The notes below the pieces were generated by a model, which saw only the letters and a program-made list of their open reading frames with translations, searched no databases and had not been told where the DNA came from. A stretch of DNA of 64,000 nucleotides from Tipula vernalis (lineage: Eukaryota; Arthropoda; Insecta; Diptera; Tipulidae). This document shows, piece by piece, positions 24,830-36,535 of this stretch; positions within the stretch are counted from its first letter, which is position 1; each line of letters opens with the position of its first letter. The position numbers were made by a program, and so were the translations under genes. Location of the stretch: NCBI GenBank assembly GCA_958295665.1, contig OY282558.1, positions 458,505,995 through 458,569,994 on the forward strand. Direction: 5' to 3'.

Positions 24830-25240
24830 TCAAACACTAGTCCAACTCTATTCAAATTCAAATCAAAATCTGCAAATTTGCAACCTTAAGAAAAATTTAA
24901 CTCAATTTTTGTCAAATTTGCTGTTTTAAAAACAACCTTAAAAAATTTGAAAGGAATTTGATCATAGTTTGAGAATAATTTGAATACTTTTGTTTTAAAC
25001 TAAATTAAAACTTCTATTTAATTTTCATAATCAGTTTCAAATTGTAGTCAATACTCTACCTCACGCCATACAAACAAATACATATTCTTAACTTTTTTCC
25101 TTTCAAATTTCATTCAAATTTCACTCAAACTGAGTTCAATTTTATTTCAAATTAATTAATATTAATGTCATGCTTCTAAGTATTACATGTAAAAGGTTTA
25201 ATGTTTTAACGTTTTCAAATTTCTTTCAAGTTTCGATCAA
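24830..25240. repeat. Degenerate block of TCAAATTTG-type words
   Basis: Short repeats of TTCAAATTC, AAATTTGCAA and TTTGAATA occur over about 400 bp. Similar wording appears at 41930-42190 and 62640-63950, so these may be remnants of one repeat family. Confidence 0.45.
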
Positions 25241-26339
25241 TATTTTTCGCAATTTACAAAATGTTACCCTTCCCTGTTACGTTCGATACTAAATTTATAA
25301 TAAACAAAAACGTTTTTATTTAATTAATTTGGCATGAATACGAATCGGCTAAAAAGGAAATAAATATTTAAACTGCAAATAAAGTGCTGCTACTGCTCAA
25401 TTATCTCAAAATGATAACAGAATTCTGCAAAAAAAACAGAATCTGTATTGCACACAAAACAAATGAGAGTTCATTAAACATACCGTTCTACTTTTCAATA
25501 GATACGCTGCGAAATATTAGCAAGACGTATACGTGGAAATTAGATAAAGCGGCGCCACTCATTAAAGGCAAGACGTGTGAAGATTATTTTTCTCTCCACA
25601 ACTCCGCATCAAATTTGCAATTATAGTTCATAGCCCTGTATTTTAGCCAAAAAAAACTCTTAAAAACATCATATTTAAATTATTATGATGATTAATTATG
25701 TAATTTACATAAAATAAGAGTTGTATGTAAATTTTACTTTAATGAATTCGAAGGTTAATTGTCTAATAACTCTATAAATAATTATCTTACATTTATATAT
25801 TCCTTAAGATCTTATTAAGATACAGTTCAATTGTTAAATATATCTCTATTATGTATTCATATATAGACAAAACTGACGAATTTTTAGCGCATTCATGTCA
25901 GAACTCATTAAATATTAACTGTTAGATAATATAATTTGCCTATACATATTCCGCGTGTTCTATGTGCGGTTCTTTGTGGTCATTAATCATTATTTTGGTG
26001 GGTACTTACTTATTTACTTACTCTTTAGTCAAAGAATTTTTTGTTTTGTTTTATTTGTACCCGGCTGATTTCGAAATTATAACATTTCCGCTATATCTAT
26101 TGATTTGATAAATAGTTTTCAATTTATATTTCGAATTTAATTATAAAATGTATGGTTGTTTATTTTCCAACTGTAAATATGCGCGTAAGATTGATCTCAT
26201 GTATATAAGATGCGGTAAGATGTATTGTGAAATATTACGCCAAGAGGGTCGACATTTTAATAAATCGATCGTAGTTTAACTGAGTTGCTCAATATTAAGA
26301 GTAAAGAAATAGATTACAGTGGTCGCAAAAAAAAAAATG
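25241..26339. other. No confident gene
   Basis: An open stretch on the plus strand (25384-25626, first ATG about 25411) has a fairly balanced composition but no known motif, no splice-site support and no repeats. I treat it as unsupported. Confidence 0.35.
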
Positions 26340-26450
26340 TAAATTCGATGATCTCACTACAATTTGTAGTGCGGTCATCACATTACACACGTTCACATAT
26401 CGTTTGTAGGTTGATATAAGATAGGTCAATGGTTTGCTTAATGATATTAT
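26340..26450. repeat. Dispersed repeat copy with hairpin (sister of 5560-5690)
   Basis: A hairpin with 15-base arms (26347-26361 and 26365-26379, 13 of 15 pairs, three-base loop) is built on GATGATCTCACTACA. About 58 bases after its start comes GTAGGTTGAT...AGGTCAAT. The same two motifs with similar spacing occur at 5578-5660, so both are probably fragments of one small repeat family. Confidence 0.45.
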
Positions 26451-26559
26451 AAAAAAAACAACTTTTTATGTTAATTAAATAGCATTATTGACCAACTTTA
26501 GTGATGTCTGAGTCAGAAATATTTAGAATGTAATCATTATATACAGTACAATCCGATAC

Positions 26560-27560
26560 CCAATTTTACACAAATATTTTCCAATCTTTTTCTAAAATCA
26601 ATGTTGTCATAGCGCTTCAGAATTTGAAAGGTAAATTATCAAAAGTTAAAAGTTCGCAAAAATGTTCCAAATTGCGCATAACTACATCAAATTTCAGGAT
26701 TCCATCTAAACACGTCAGAATTTCGAGATTTTATTATTAAATATTAGAGTTAAAAATTTGTCAATATTTCACGGTTTGTTCAAAAATTCTACAAAATTTT
26801 CAGAATATGCGAAAACTTAAAATAATTTCACCGATACGTTTCAAATTTCAAAATTTCGTCTTGTTAAGATATTAAAATTTGAAATATTAGAATAAAAAAT
26901 TATACATTACAATTTTTAGAACTTTAGTATTAAAAATTTTCAGAATTCCGATACTATTTCAAAGTAAAGGGTTGCGGCTTAACACTTTAAAATTTGACAA
27001 ACTGAAAAACGTTTCCACAGAAGGAGAATCCCACAAATAACTTTTAAACCATAATTGAGGATTTCGTCTCGATTAATACTTCAGAATTTGTAATATAATA
27101 CTTACTAGAAGGTAAAAAAACTGAATCAAAATTTCTCAAACTGTCAAAATTTCTTATTCTAGCCAAAAGTTTAAATAATTGTTCGAGCTTGGGCTCGAAA
27201 GAAAAGAAAAAATGTTCAGAATTTCACAAAATATTTTGAACATAATGTCAGAATTTCGCCCTAAATAACATTTACAAATTATCACAATAAGATTTTCTAT
27301 TAACACCTCAGAATTTACAAAATACAAGTAAAAATATTTATTAAACATTTTAGAATTTATTGAAAAATGTAGAATTTAATAAGTTTAAGGTTTACGATAA
27401 ATTATAATTTTCAAAAATTCACAAAACCATTTCAAATTACAGGGTTACTCGTAAGTCTTAAAACATCAGATTTTGGAATATTAGAAGCCAAAAACTTGAA
27501 AGTCAAAAATCATATTAAAAATTTAGGAATTTGTTCAAAGAACCAATCGATAAATACAGG
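26560..27560. repeat. Degenerate block with recurrent CAGAATTT words
   Basis: TCAGAATTTC/GA and its variants recur roughly every 40-60 bases, embedded in AT-rich filler (examples near 26610, 26716, 26939, 27083, 27219, 27251, 27309). No coding sequence was found. If the minus-strand gene continues in this direction, the block lies in its intron. Confidence 0.5.
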
Positions 27561-27779
27561 AGTTAGTTTTATCACTTATCTCTTCTAGTAAAAATGAATT
27601 GATTGAATCTTAACCAAGCAAAATAATAAAAGTAAAAATATTATAGTACTTAGGCCAACCGCACCAAAACATTTTAAGGTGAAATTTAATTCTCAACCAC
27701 AAAAAATGTTCACCAAATTATTTTTTTTTTCTAGGCCAAGAACAATGTAACATGAAACACAAAAAAAATACGATCTTAC

Positions 27780-28532
27780 CTTTTTAATGTAACACCTTTT
27801 GTTGTCGCTTTTGTGCCAAATTTTAATTTTTTATTATTTATTTCATCTCTAAAACTACTATTTTCCATATTATTATCTTTTTTATTATTTATCAAAATAT
27901 CACTAGCATCCCGGTGCCCGCCATTACCATGCTCAAGCCGACCGCTATTACCACCGCCATTATTCAATGCACCATTATTTATATTATCATTATGATCGTT
28001 ATTCAACATGACGTGATCATAAAAATTTTGTTTTATAATTGCTGCGGTCGTTGCCGCCGCAGTTGCATTATAATCCCGTTCACTATTCAATAGTTTTGTA
28101 TTTTCATCACTGTCGTCGGCATCACATAGTAAATTACTGTGTATATTATTACTGTGATGACCATTATTATTTGTACTATTTAGATTTAAGCTTAAATTGA
28201 GATTGCGCTGCTGTTGGGCTGTGGTTGGAGATTTTTCTTCCACCGCTGGGAGCATGTACGAAAGCATTTTGGAAGTACTTTTGTTTTGTTTCCACAAAAT
28301 TTTAGAAATTTTCACCAATTTTTTGTATTATTTAGTTTTTTTTTGTAATTCAAACACTATATTTCGACAAAATATACAAACACACACGCTTAAAATGATT
28401 AAAATTATGAATTAAAATTTATAAATATAAAAATTTGTTTTTTTTTTAATTTAAACATTTAAACAAATTTTTTTTATTGCCTTTTTTTATATCCAAATGA
28501 TCCAATTTTTGATTGTGATGATTCCAAAATGT
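27780..28532 (-). CDS. First coding exon of an unidentified minus-strand gene (5'UTR plus 162 codons)
   Basis: This is the only convincing host exon in the window. On the minus strand it begins just after a strong acceptor, a pyrimidine-rich tract ending in TTTCTTTCCAG (AG at 28533-28534). Translation should start at the ATG at 28265-28267, because an in-frame TAA lies upstream at 28328-28330. The exon ends ...AAAAAG at 27780, followed by the consensus donor GTAAGA, so it holds 162 codons plus two bases. The protein starts MLSYMLPAVEEKSP. It then has a Gln/Asn/Leu/Ser-rich stretch (residues 18-45), an acidic patch DADDSDENTKLL (49-60), an Ala/Thr run (68-76), an Asn/Gly-rich stretch (about 90-122) and a basic end. 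ENTKLL fits the acidic dileucine sorting pattern [DE]xxxL[LI]. No folded domain or membrane segment is visible. I infer a disordered cytoplasmic N-terminus, perhaps of a membrane protein, but I do not recognise the gene. Later exons were not found. Confidence 0.75.
28267..28532 (-). other. 5' untranslated part of the coding exon
   Basis: This is the stretch between the proposed acceptor and the proposed start codon, about 265 bases and very AT-rich. It contains an in-frame stop at 28328-28330 upstream of the chosen ATG, which is why the reading frame is not extended further. A second in-frame ATG lies four codons downstream (28253-28255) and is an alternative start. No upstream exon joined to it was proven. 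Confidence 0.55.
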
Positions 28533-30711
28533 CTGGAAAGAAATAAACAAAAAATCAATTAACAATAATATTTCAAAAAAAAACAACCTAACAAATATTA
28601 ATCCAAGTGAAACATAATTAGTTAAAAAGCATGAGTACTGTTACGTAAAGTTCATATTATCCCAAAATTGAGACACTCGATGGTTTATCATGACGTAGAC
28701 ACGTTTATTAGGTAAATTGCTTTTATGCAATCTAATATAAATCTAATTTATTTTTATTATCTTGCTTAGGCAGAGTAAACAAAGTGTACAACAACACAAA
28801 ATACGCTGTGTCATTTATGATTAGAAAAGTGATTTATGATTAATAATTAGATAAAAGAAATAATGATTTTGATGTCTCCGCAATTGATTCCCCAATTCGG
28901 TCTATAAACACAATTTCATTCATAGCTGATGATTGAGGTGACTTTTGTTTATTTACAGTGAATAGTAAAGTATACTATATTAATCTAATAAACGGATTAT
29001 TTAATATTCGAAGAGACAAAGATTAGAATATTCAACATCAAACATGGTTTTTTGGAAGACTCTTTATGAAAATTAATTAGTTGTTAATAATACTGGGTCA
29101 TACAAGTCAAACGGTAGGTTATCGATCAACGGTCATTTATCTATAGTTTGACCCTTGCATTGTCCAAGTATTATTAACAAATACTAATATTTATTGCTCA
29201 ATTTGACCGAATTATGGAAATATTGCGTCAAAATTAGTTAAATTGTAGACACTAACTCATTTTATTTCTGAAAATACAGCAAATGCGAAGTTAGAGTAGC
29301 TAAGTGCTGATTGCTATAAAAGCATAAAAACATGAAAAAATCATAAAATGTCAGTTGCTCAATTTACGAAAATTTTAAAAATCTCAAATTAAATGAGTGC
29401 AGCTATGCCTGCCTGATTCATAAAAAATAATTACTAAGTAATTAATAACAAATAATAGTTTTGATACTTTGCAGTTGATTCCCAAGTTATCTTTAAACAT
29501 AATTTTCTCGATAGCTGCTCTTTGAACTGATTTTTGTATCTGTCTAATTCTACAAGAAAAGATCATGGGAAGTTGCTCAATTTATTGTAATTATTGAAGA
29601 AAAATCAAATACGCCAAGCATATAAAATAATCTATTTATTTTTTTTTTTGGTCATTAACAAATATAATTTTGTTGCTCAATTTAACCGATATAATTTGGG
29701 CCAAAGTTAATAAAAACCAATCAAATTAAAAATCCAAAAATTCTGTATTCGGTATTTGGAATATTAATTTATTTCTAGAAAAAATCTTAAAATTTTTAGT
29801 TGCTCAAATAACTTCCTCGAAAAATTTTCCATTGATTTGAAAATCGAAACAGTATTTAGCAAAAACGTGTTTAGAAAAATTTGAGTTGCTCAATTTACAA
29901 ATATTGCACAAAATTAGAAAGCTTAATAAATTAAAGATATCTTTTAAAGTTTTGCGTCATATGTTTTATTTTTCTGTTGACGTTATCTGTTTAGGAAATT
30001 TTGTCAGAAAATGTGTTAGTTTCTGATGTTTTTTCTAAGTCACTGTTTCTAAAGTTTCTTAAAAAAAAAAAAATTTGACACAAATTCGTCTGCCGTAAAT
30101 TCATTCAAGAGGTCAAGATTTGCAACTGATGATGATAAAAATGTAGAAAATTCCCGTTTCGGATTTGGTTTCGAAAAGATAAAAATTTTCTCTACAAAAT
30201 CCCAGACTTTTTGAAGTGTAACTTTGCCGCTCACTTTTTATCTAAACAGTTTTGAAATTTAAGCATTTGAATCAGTTATTATCTGTTCTGTTAGCGGAAT
30301 TAAAATGGTTGATTGAAATTTTCAAAATTTTCGGGACATTTTTGGGAATTTTCAAAATTTTCCGAACGAAATATTTTTCGAAGAATTTTCTCAAATTTTA
30401 ATTCTTAATTTGGTTAGGAGTTAGCTACAGTCAACAGAAAAATGCAAGACACTATTTTTAAAGCATATATGTATGTACATCTACCGTTTGCCCCGTGTAT
30501 GATCAAGTATTAAATATAATTATTTTGTTGGTCAAATTGACCGAATCATTGAAATATTGGGCCGAAATTAGTAAAACAAACACAAATTACCCAGTTAGAG
30601 AAATCAATAATTTTCCGAAAAATATTTGAATTCAAAAATAAATTCAACACGGTTGAACAACACGGCTACCCAAATATTCTGGTTCAATTTCAAAATATTG
30701 GTACGACTTAC
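28533..30711 (-). other. Putative first intron with diverged internal duplications
   Basis: If the first-exon proposal is right, this is intron 1. It holds no gene. It contains diverged repeated segments. A block with GCAGTTGATTCCC-like sequence and a following TAGCTG...TGA segment occurs near 28880 and 29475. A block with TTGCTCAATTTGACCGA-like sequence occurs near 29195 and 29675, with a more diverged copy near 30530. The phrase GTTGCTCAATTT also recurs at about 29355, 29572 and 29884. A short reading frame at 30049-30234 has no recognisable features and is probably chance. Confidence 0.45.
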
Positions 30712-30850
30712 GGGCTAAAATTTAAACACGATTCTATTGGTCAGAAATTCCAATTTATTTTCCAACACAATTTCATCTCTTTATTCCACTTTATCACTGA
30801 CGACGACTCCTTTATTGATAAAAGTAAACTGATAAACTCGTTCACTGTTG
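30712..30850 (-). promoter_or_regulatory. Candidate promoter and non-coding first exon for the minus-strand gene
   Basis: This stretch is clearly less AT-rich than its surroundings. On the minus strand it contains an insect initiator-like TCAGTT at 30827-30832. It ends at a consensus donor GTAAGT whose GT starts at 30711, so a short non-coding exon of about 120 bases could be spliced to the acceptor at 28533. That would give a first intron of about 2.2 kb, a common fly gene arrangement. No TATA box or clear downstream promoter element was seen. The assignment rests on motif matches and composition only. Confidence 0.3.
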
Positions 30851-33800
30851 CATTAAACTGGCGCGCTTACTCGTATATACCAATTCGCTACTGTTATCGC
30901 ATGATTATTCGACGATGATCGCAGTTGGTGTAGTCTTTCTTTCTTACATCCGCTGCACTCTAGTTTAGTACACGCCCCGCTCTCGAATAATTCTCTTTGC
31001 TGAATTATCTCCATTCATTCTTCAACTACTACGTCGCAATCCAACATCGTTCGGTGCTGTAAATAAACAACTCGCATAAAAAATGCGTCATCCATGATGA
31101 GCTAAATTGCACGTATTACATCTTTATCTACTAGACGAAAGGCGGTGTTTGTAATGCAATCGTCACAATAACTTTATTTGAACTAGGAAACTTTGAACAG
31201 ATATTTTGGCATTCAGAGAGGAAACACAGATAAGTATCCAAAAAATTTAGAAATTATGAATGAATGAATACTTATTGAGCGATCGTTCTTTAAATTCAGT
31301 CCACAAGGATTACATTTTTTGAAATCCTGCCAAAAACGACTATCATTGTATGTCCAAAAACCACTTCTCTCGATGTTTTGATGGTCCAAAGTCTCCCGAG
31401 AACGGCGTTTCGAGATATGGCTCGAGATCGCGTTGAGTTAAACTGAGTGGAGATTCAGTTGAGAAATTGTTTGGCGGTTGAGTTGGAGGTTAGATTGAGT
31501 TGACGTATGTAAGATGAGTTCACGTATGCAAGTAATGTTCCGGAACGAAGCGCTGAACACCTCGTGAGGTTTCTGCTATTTAAATTTTTTAAATTATTTT
31601 TTCAATGATAAATCCTAGACCAGGCCCTATACCCGTTTAATTTAAATAAATTTCTCTGAACCGTGAATATACAAATTCACATTTTTTTCCGATCATTGAA
31701 ACTTGTGAATTTTTATATGATTTTTTTTTTTTGCCCTGAGAAATGCAATATAATTTGTATTGTTTCAAAATTACTAAAAACAAGTGACTCTCGCTATCGG
31801 AATTTTACAATATTTATGAAGACGCGGTTGATTTAGAAACAATTTTAATAAACAACGGCTGATAAAGAAATAAAATATTTAATGAAGGACTTTGTTTTGT
31901 AAATTTGCAGTTGATGTCGAAAATGTTTAAAGCAATTAAATCAGAAATTTATAAGGTTGTTCAAAAGTTCAAAGAATTCTTGTTCGTAACTCGAAATTGA
32001 ATAGAAATCGTTTTCAGGGTTTACATATACATAGTTAAACTGTATTAAAAATAATGGTTAAGTTTGATGTGAGGTTGCGTTTCCACAAAGTTCTGATCTT
32101 AACATGTTAAAAAACGTGAAATATGCTATTTCGATAAATGGCGTCAGCGAGAATTTTGAAAATGGGATCCAGATTTTAAAAAGTATTTTTTTATTGTTTT
32201 ACGAAATCATCCTAGATTTTCATGGTAAACACATTTATTACATCTCAAGTTAGAAATTACAATCAAATCCGAAAAATGAAAAGTTGGAAGCTATTTTGTG
32301 ACTTATTTTAGCGCTCTGAAAAAATTCCCATTGCTTAAAGTTACCGGTATTGCTAGCTTCGGTAATCAACAATTAGCGATTTACTGGATTTGGAGAAAGG
32401 GCTTTGGTAATAAACTCCATAGTACCAATACATATTAGATACTTGGAAATTCTTATTGAGTTTGTATACGTACACGTATACGTACAAGAAAAAACGTTGT
32501 TTCCTCTATCTCACGTAAGCTTTTTCATTTTTAGCGTTAAAAAAATGAGCGTAATATCGCGTGAATCTTTCATGCAATATTAGACCAAATTAGTAATGAG
32601 AACACTAAATGTTTGACCTATGTAAATTGATAATTTCAATAAAAACATGCTGCATTCAAGCAATTAACATAGTGATTAAAATGTGTATAGACTGGAAATT
32701 GAAATATAATTGTTTTACGTAGAAGTAGCAGAATATGTGCGTTGGAAAGAGATTCTAAAAAATTTTTTAGATAAATTCCTGATAGGCACCTATCTAGTAT
32801 CGAGGCTAGATTTGAACCATATATTTTTCTTCCCGGAATTGTGGTGATATAGTTATTTGAGTTTTGCATGATCGTGAAATCTAACTAAATTGCACTCAAA
32901 ATCCGATTCTCCTTCAACTTCTATTATTTTCTAGTACGCGCAATTATTTAATTAAAAATATTGTTTATAACAAATATTTTTAATTATAAACACATAAAAT
33001 TTAAATTAAACAAACTGTTATAATAATATTAACTGCAGTAATGTTTTAAATAAATTACGAAAAATTTGTTTATTTTCTTAAACTGCTGTTTTGTTTTTAA
33101 TTTTAAAAATATTTATTTTTTATTATATTTTGTACTTGCATGATACATTACACACATAGCTTCTTCTTATTATTGTTATTTATTAGTAAGAGGCGGTTCA
33201 GAATTGCAATAATAACAATAAAAAAATGCATAAAATTTAATGAGGATTTTTTTTAAGCGCATTGTATATATGTACGTATGTATGTCTGTACAGTAGTGCA
33301 GAAGATCATAGGAGGGCGATAATATATAGGGTAATTAGATAAAATAGAAATTATTGTTATTGTTATTAAATTAATTGTAATTTTTAATTAATTAATTGAA
33401 ATAGAAAAAAATCGGGCGATCATAAAGTATATCGCGTATTATGTACAAGAGCGAATCTAAGAGCGCAAATTTATAGGAATGGTATTTATGTAGGTCTGAG
33501 CTTATTAATAAATTATTATTACTAAGAAAATATTTAATTGTATAACTACATTATATTAAATTTTTATAGTTTAGTGTAAAAGAGATGTACGTACATATAA
33601 TATAACATCAGGTTAATTATGCGTCGAACTATTATAAGTAATTACAAATTATTTTTTTTATGTTCTTTATAATGTGCGCGTGTAATCATGTGGAACTAAA
33701 TAAATCATTGCATTTTTTTTAGCTTTGTTCAATTTTTATAAGATAAGTTTTAATTAATTGAAGTACTTTTATAGCCACGATGATTCATTAAGTAGATTTA

Positions 33801-34269
33801 CCGCACTACAAAATGTGCTAAGACAGTTTCTATACCATTAAGCATAAGCTATAAAATTAAAACCGCTAATTTTACCGCTCTTTTTAATTAATTCGTTTAG
33901 AAATTTAGAATGCACACCAGGTATATTAAAACCAGCCCTGTTAAATCTGTCAATCTAAAATTGAGTTCTCAAAAGAGAAATGCTACATTAAATAGTTAAA
34001 TACTAATTAGAAATGGTCAGTATTCTTTAAGCAACGACCAACCCTCTTAAAGGGGAATCAAAATCAAATATATATTTATGGTAAACGTCTTTCGTTAACA
34101 AATAGTTTAGTTTTGCATAATTGAAAAGGAAAATCGAAAAAGCAAAAAGTTTATATCGCAATATTGAAATTACCTACAATACCATACTTCCACAAACAAT
34201 GATATGGAATGTTACCTAAAAATTATTATCCATCTTGAGCTGAATCGAATAAAACGTAAAACCTTCTGT
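30851..34269. other. No gene seen apart from the repeat at 31.4 kb
   Basis: The 30850-31150 part is noticeably GC-richer and could extend the candidate promoter of the minus-strand gene. From 32,880 the sequence becomes very AT-rich again. A short dyad GTATACGTACACGTATACGT lies at about 32464. Confidence 0.45.
31380..31570 (+). repeat. Related dispersed repeat with a GAGTTGA minisatellite
   Basis: CCCGAGAACGGCGTTTCGAG (from 31397) is followed by GTTGAGTT-type degenerate repeats (31433-31500) and then GAGTTCACGTATGCAAGTA with TTCCGGAACG. The order parallels the 36.06-36.53 kb copy. It is non-coding. Confidence 0.5.
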
Positions 34270-34920
34270 ACAACTCAATGCTCTGAAAATTTTTAAACAT
34301 TTCGAAAAAATCACAAACGATGAATAATTTGAAAAATGTCAATATAATTTCGAAATAATCCTAAAAAAATGGCGGGTATCTGTAACCTTGTTACATAAAA
34401 CTCGATATTCGCAAGTAATTTCGAATAATCTAGAAAATATCGAAAATATCGAAAATTTCCAAATTTTACTTTAAATCAAGAAAATGACGGAAAAACTGGA
34501 AAATTGGGAAAATTCTTATTGTTGATTAAATCTTTTTAAATCATGTCAATCAATCATGTTTTCAATGCAAAATTTCAACTTATAATTTGGGAGAATTTCG
34601 AATGAACCTAAATAAAATTCAAATGACCACGAACAAACACAATAATATCGGAATATTAATGAATAATTTCGAGAAATTTGGAAAAAAAATCGAAACACAA
34701 AAATCAGGAAATCCAAGAAAATTCCGAGAAATTCGAAATCTCATTACCACCGAAAAATTTCGATTTTAATTAACTATTTACCTTTCAATTGTAATCAAAA
34801 AAAATTCGGCAAATCAGAAACCTTAAGAGATTGCTAAACTATCTAGATATTATGTTCATATCTGTAATAAAAAACAGTTGACTCAGCTTTAAATATGCCA
34901 CAACAAGCAAAGCGATGAAA

Positions 34921-35019
34921 ATTCGGCAGCTCTCCTCCATCATTATGTGCCTCTTTTCTATTTTAATTTCAAACAGAAAATAGGCTGTAGGGGAAGGGAA
35001 ATAAGGAGAGCTGCAGAAT
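34921..35019. mobile_element. 99-bp small inverted-repeat element
   Basis: Arms at 34921-34936 and 35004-35019 pair at 15 of 16 positions and have a GCAGCTCTCCT core. They flank about 67 bp that includes a GGGGAAGGGAA stretch. Weak similarity may extend outside the arms. It could be a tiny MITE or a foldback. It lies about 400 bp from the 35409-35548 element but has unrelated ends. Confidence 0.5.
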
Positions 35020-35408
35020 TGAAATAAGCAACTACAATCAACAATCTCCAAAAGCGGTACTTTACTCAAAAATGAGGTACAGTAAAATCACGGAAATATG
35101 AGGATACCAAGGTGACAAACAAGAAAAAAAAACTTAATAAGCCTTAATAATCCTGTATAAATATGAAGCTTTCATATCACGAGAAAATATCGAACACTTC
35201 GAATAATTTGGAAAAAACCTCAATAATTTCGAAATATCAAAGTAGCCTAAACAATATCTTCAACAGCTTTCAAATTCACGGAAACATCTAAACATCTCGA
35301 AAATTTACTGGAATGAGCTCATACAATTCAATCAAATTATCTGTTAAAATCCTGAAAATTCGTGAATTTATCAAATTATTGTGAAAGTAAGTAACAAACA
35401 GATTACCA

Positions 35409-35548
35409 GGGCCCGTATTCTTGAAATTCACCGAAAAAATTCGCCGGTGACTTTGGTATGAAACAATTTAAATTTTCGACTGAAATGGTGTATTTCACTA
35501 GAAAATAATGGGCGACTTTTTTTGATCGAATTTCAAGAATACGGGCCC
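35409..35548. mobile_element. 140-bp MITE-like element with perfect 21-bp inverted repeats
   Basis: The ends at 35409-35429 and 35528-35548 are exact inverted copies beginning GGGCCCGTATTC. The similarity continues more weakly inward, through an A/T run and a TCGCC motif. The interior does not code. The element sits inside a degenerate AT-rich block and is clearly different in composition from it. A target-site duplication was not evident, so the superfamily is unassigned. Confidence 0.75.
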
Positions 35549-36059
35549 AAGACTCAAATAATAATAACTCGGATAGTTTCGAAAATATCGAACTACCTCT
35601 TATACGTCGAAATCCGAATAATAAATCGAAGAACCTAATAAACTCAGCAATCTCAAATATATTCTCAACAATCCTGAACATGTAATTTCCCGAACAATCT
35701 CAATAATTAAAAAATCATGCGGACCAACTAAGTCGATTCGGGAATTTTTATTTTGCCTTCTTGTGATTCGGTATGTTGTAAAATCTTAGATTTTTGACAC
35801 GGTAACAGTTAACCGAAATTTTTACGTTCAGATTCAACTAACATAGAAACTGATTTAGTTGAAATTGGACATATACTATCTAGGTGGGATTTTAAGTTGA
35901 TTTTTAGTTAAGTTCTAGAATATGACCAATTAAATGGGATTCTAAAATAATTTTTTGATTAAGCTCTGCAATAGAAAAACGAAAAATTTTCACTTACACA
36001 TTCTTTCTGCCAAAAAGGACCAACAATTTTGTTTGTCAAAAACTAGAAGAGAAAAGTAC

Positions 36060-36535
36060 TTTTGGAAGATCCTTGACTGAGTCCGAAAAAGCAGAAAAAA
36101 TGTCCGCCCGTCTGCCTGGATGTCTGTACCCCCCGTATTTCGAGAACAGGTTGTCCAAATTGGATTTTTTTTCGCCAATCTGTTTCTATGGTCAAGGAGG
36201 TGAATTGAAAATTCGATCCTCGTTGATCTGATTGAGTGGGTGTTGAACAGCGGGTTCAGTTGGAGTTGAGCCAGGGTATGGGTAAGGGTGAGAAGTTCAG
36301 TTGAGGATTTATTTGGGGGTTGAATTCAGGGTAATTAGAATTAGCTACATTTGAGTGGAGTTGAGTTAATGTATGCGAGTAGCTCTTCGGGCCGTACGTT
36401 TATTTGGGGACTGAGTTGGGCATTGAGTTTGGAGTTGAGTTGAGGGTTAAGTTTGCACGAGGGCTGATATTGGGTTGGGTTAAGCTTGAGTTGAATGATT
36501 GAGTAAAGGATTGAGTTCGGGTTGATTAGGAATTA
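36060..36535 (+). repeat. Repeat unit: TCCGCCCGTCTGCC motif followed by a GAGTTGAG minisatellite
   Basis: A GC-richer start (36099-36180, including GTCCGCCCGTCTGCCTGG and TTTCGAGAACAGG) runs into a degenerate GAGTTGAG/GGTTGAGTT array at about 36230-36535. A GAGTTAATGTATGCGAGTA segment near 36362 matches one in the 31.4 kb copy. It is probably a fragment of a dispersed repeat family with an internal minisatellite. Confidence 0.55.

Larger units (their letters stand above)
34270..35720. repeat. Degenerate TCGAAAAT/AATTTCGAA block hosting two small elements
   Basis: Words such as TCGAAAATATCGAAAATATC, ATTTCGAATAAT and AACAATCTCAA recur across the block. The 34921-35019 and 35409-35548 inverted-repeat elements interrupt it. 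Short open stretches (34587-34769 +, 34839-35069 -, 35403-35681 -) show nothing recognisable. Confidence 0.5.

Noticed and set aside
25384..25626. 80-codon plus-strand frame with balanced composition
   Set aside because: It starts at a non-ATG codon, has no motif and shows no splice-site support. Not enough to call a gene.
27813..27995. Plus-strand hydrophobic reading frame over the minus-strand exon
   Set aside because: It is the antisense shadow of the supported exon and its composition mirrors it.
28268..28318. Extension of the minus-strand coding frame upstream to a TTG at 28318
   Set aside because: A eukaryotic gene should use the first good ATG (28267), and an in-frame stop lies just upstream of the extension.
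35990..36178. 62-codon minus-strand frame over the TCCGCCCGTCTGCC motif
   Set aside because: It lies on a dispersed repeat start and has no protein similarity. A chance frame.
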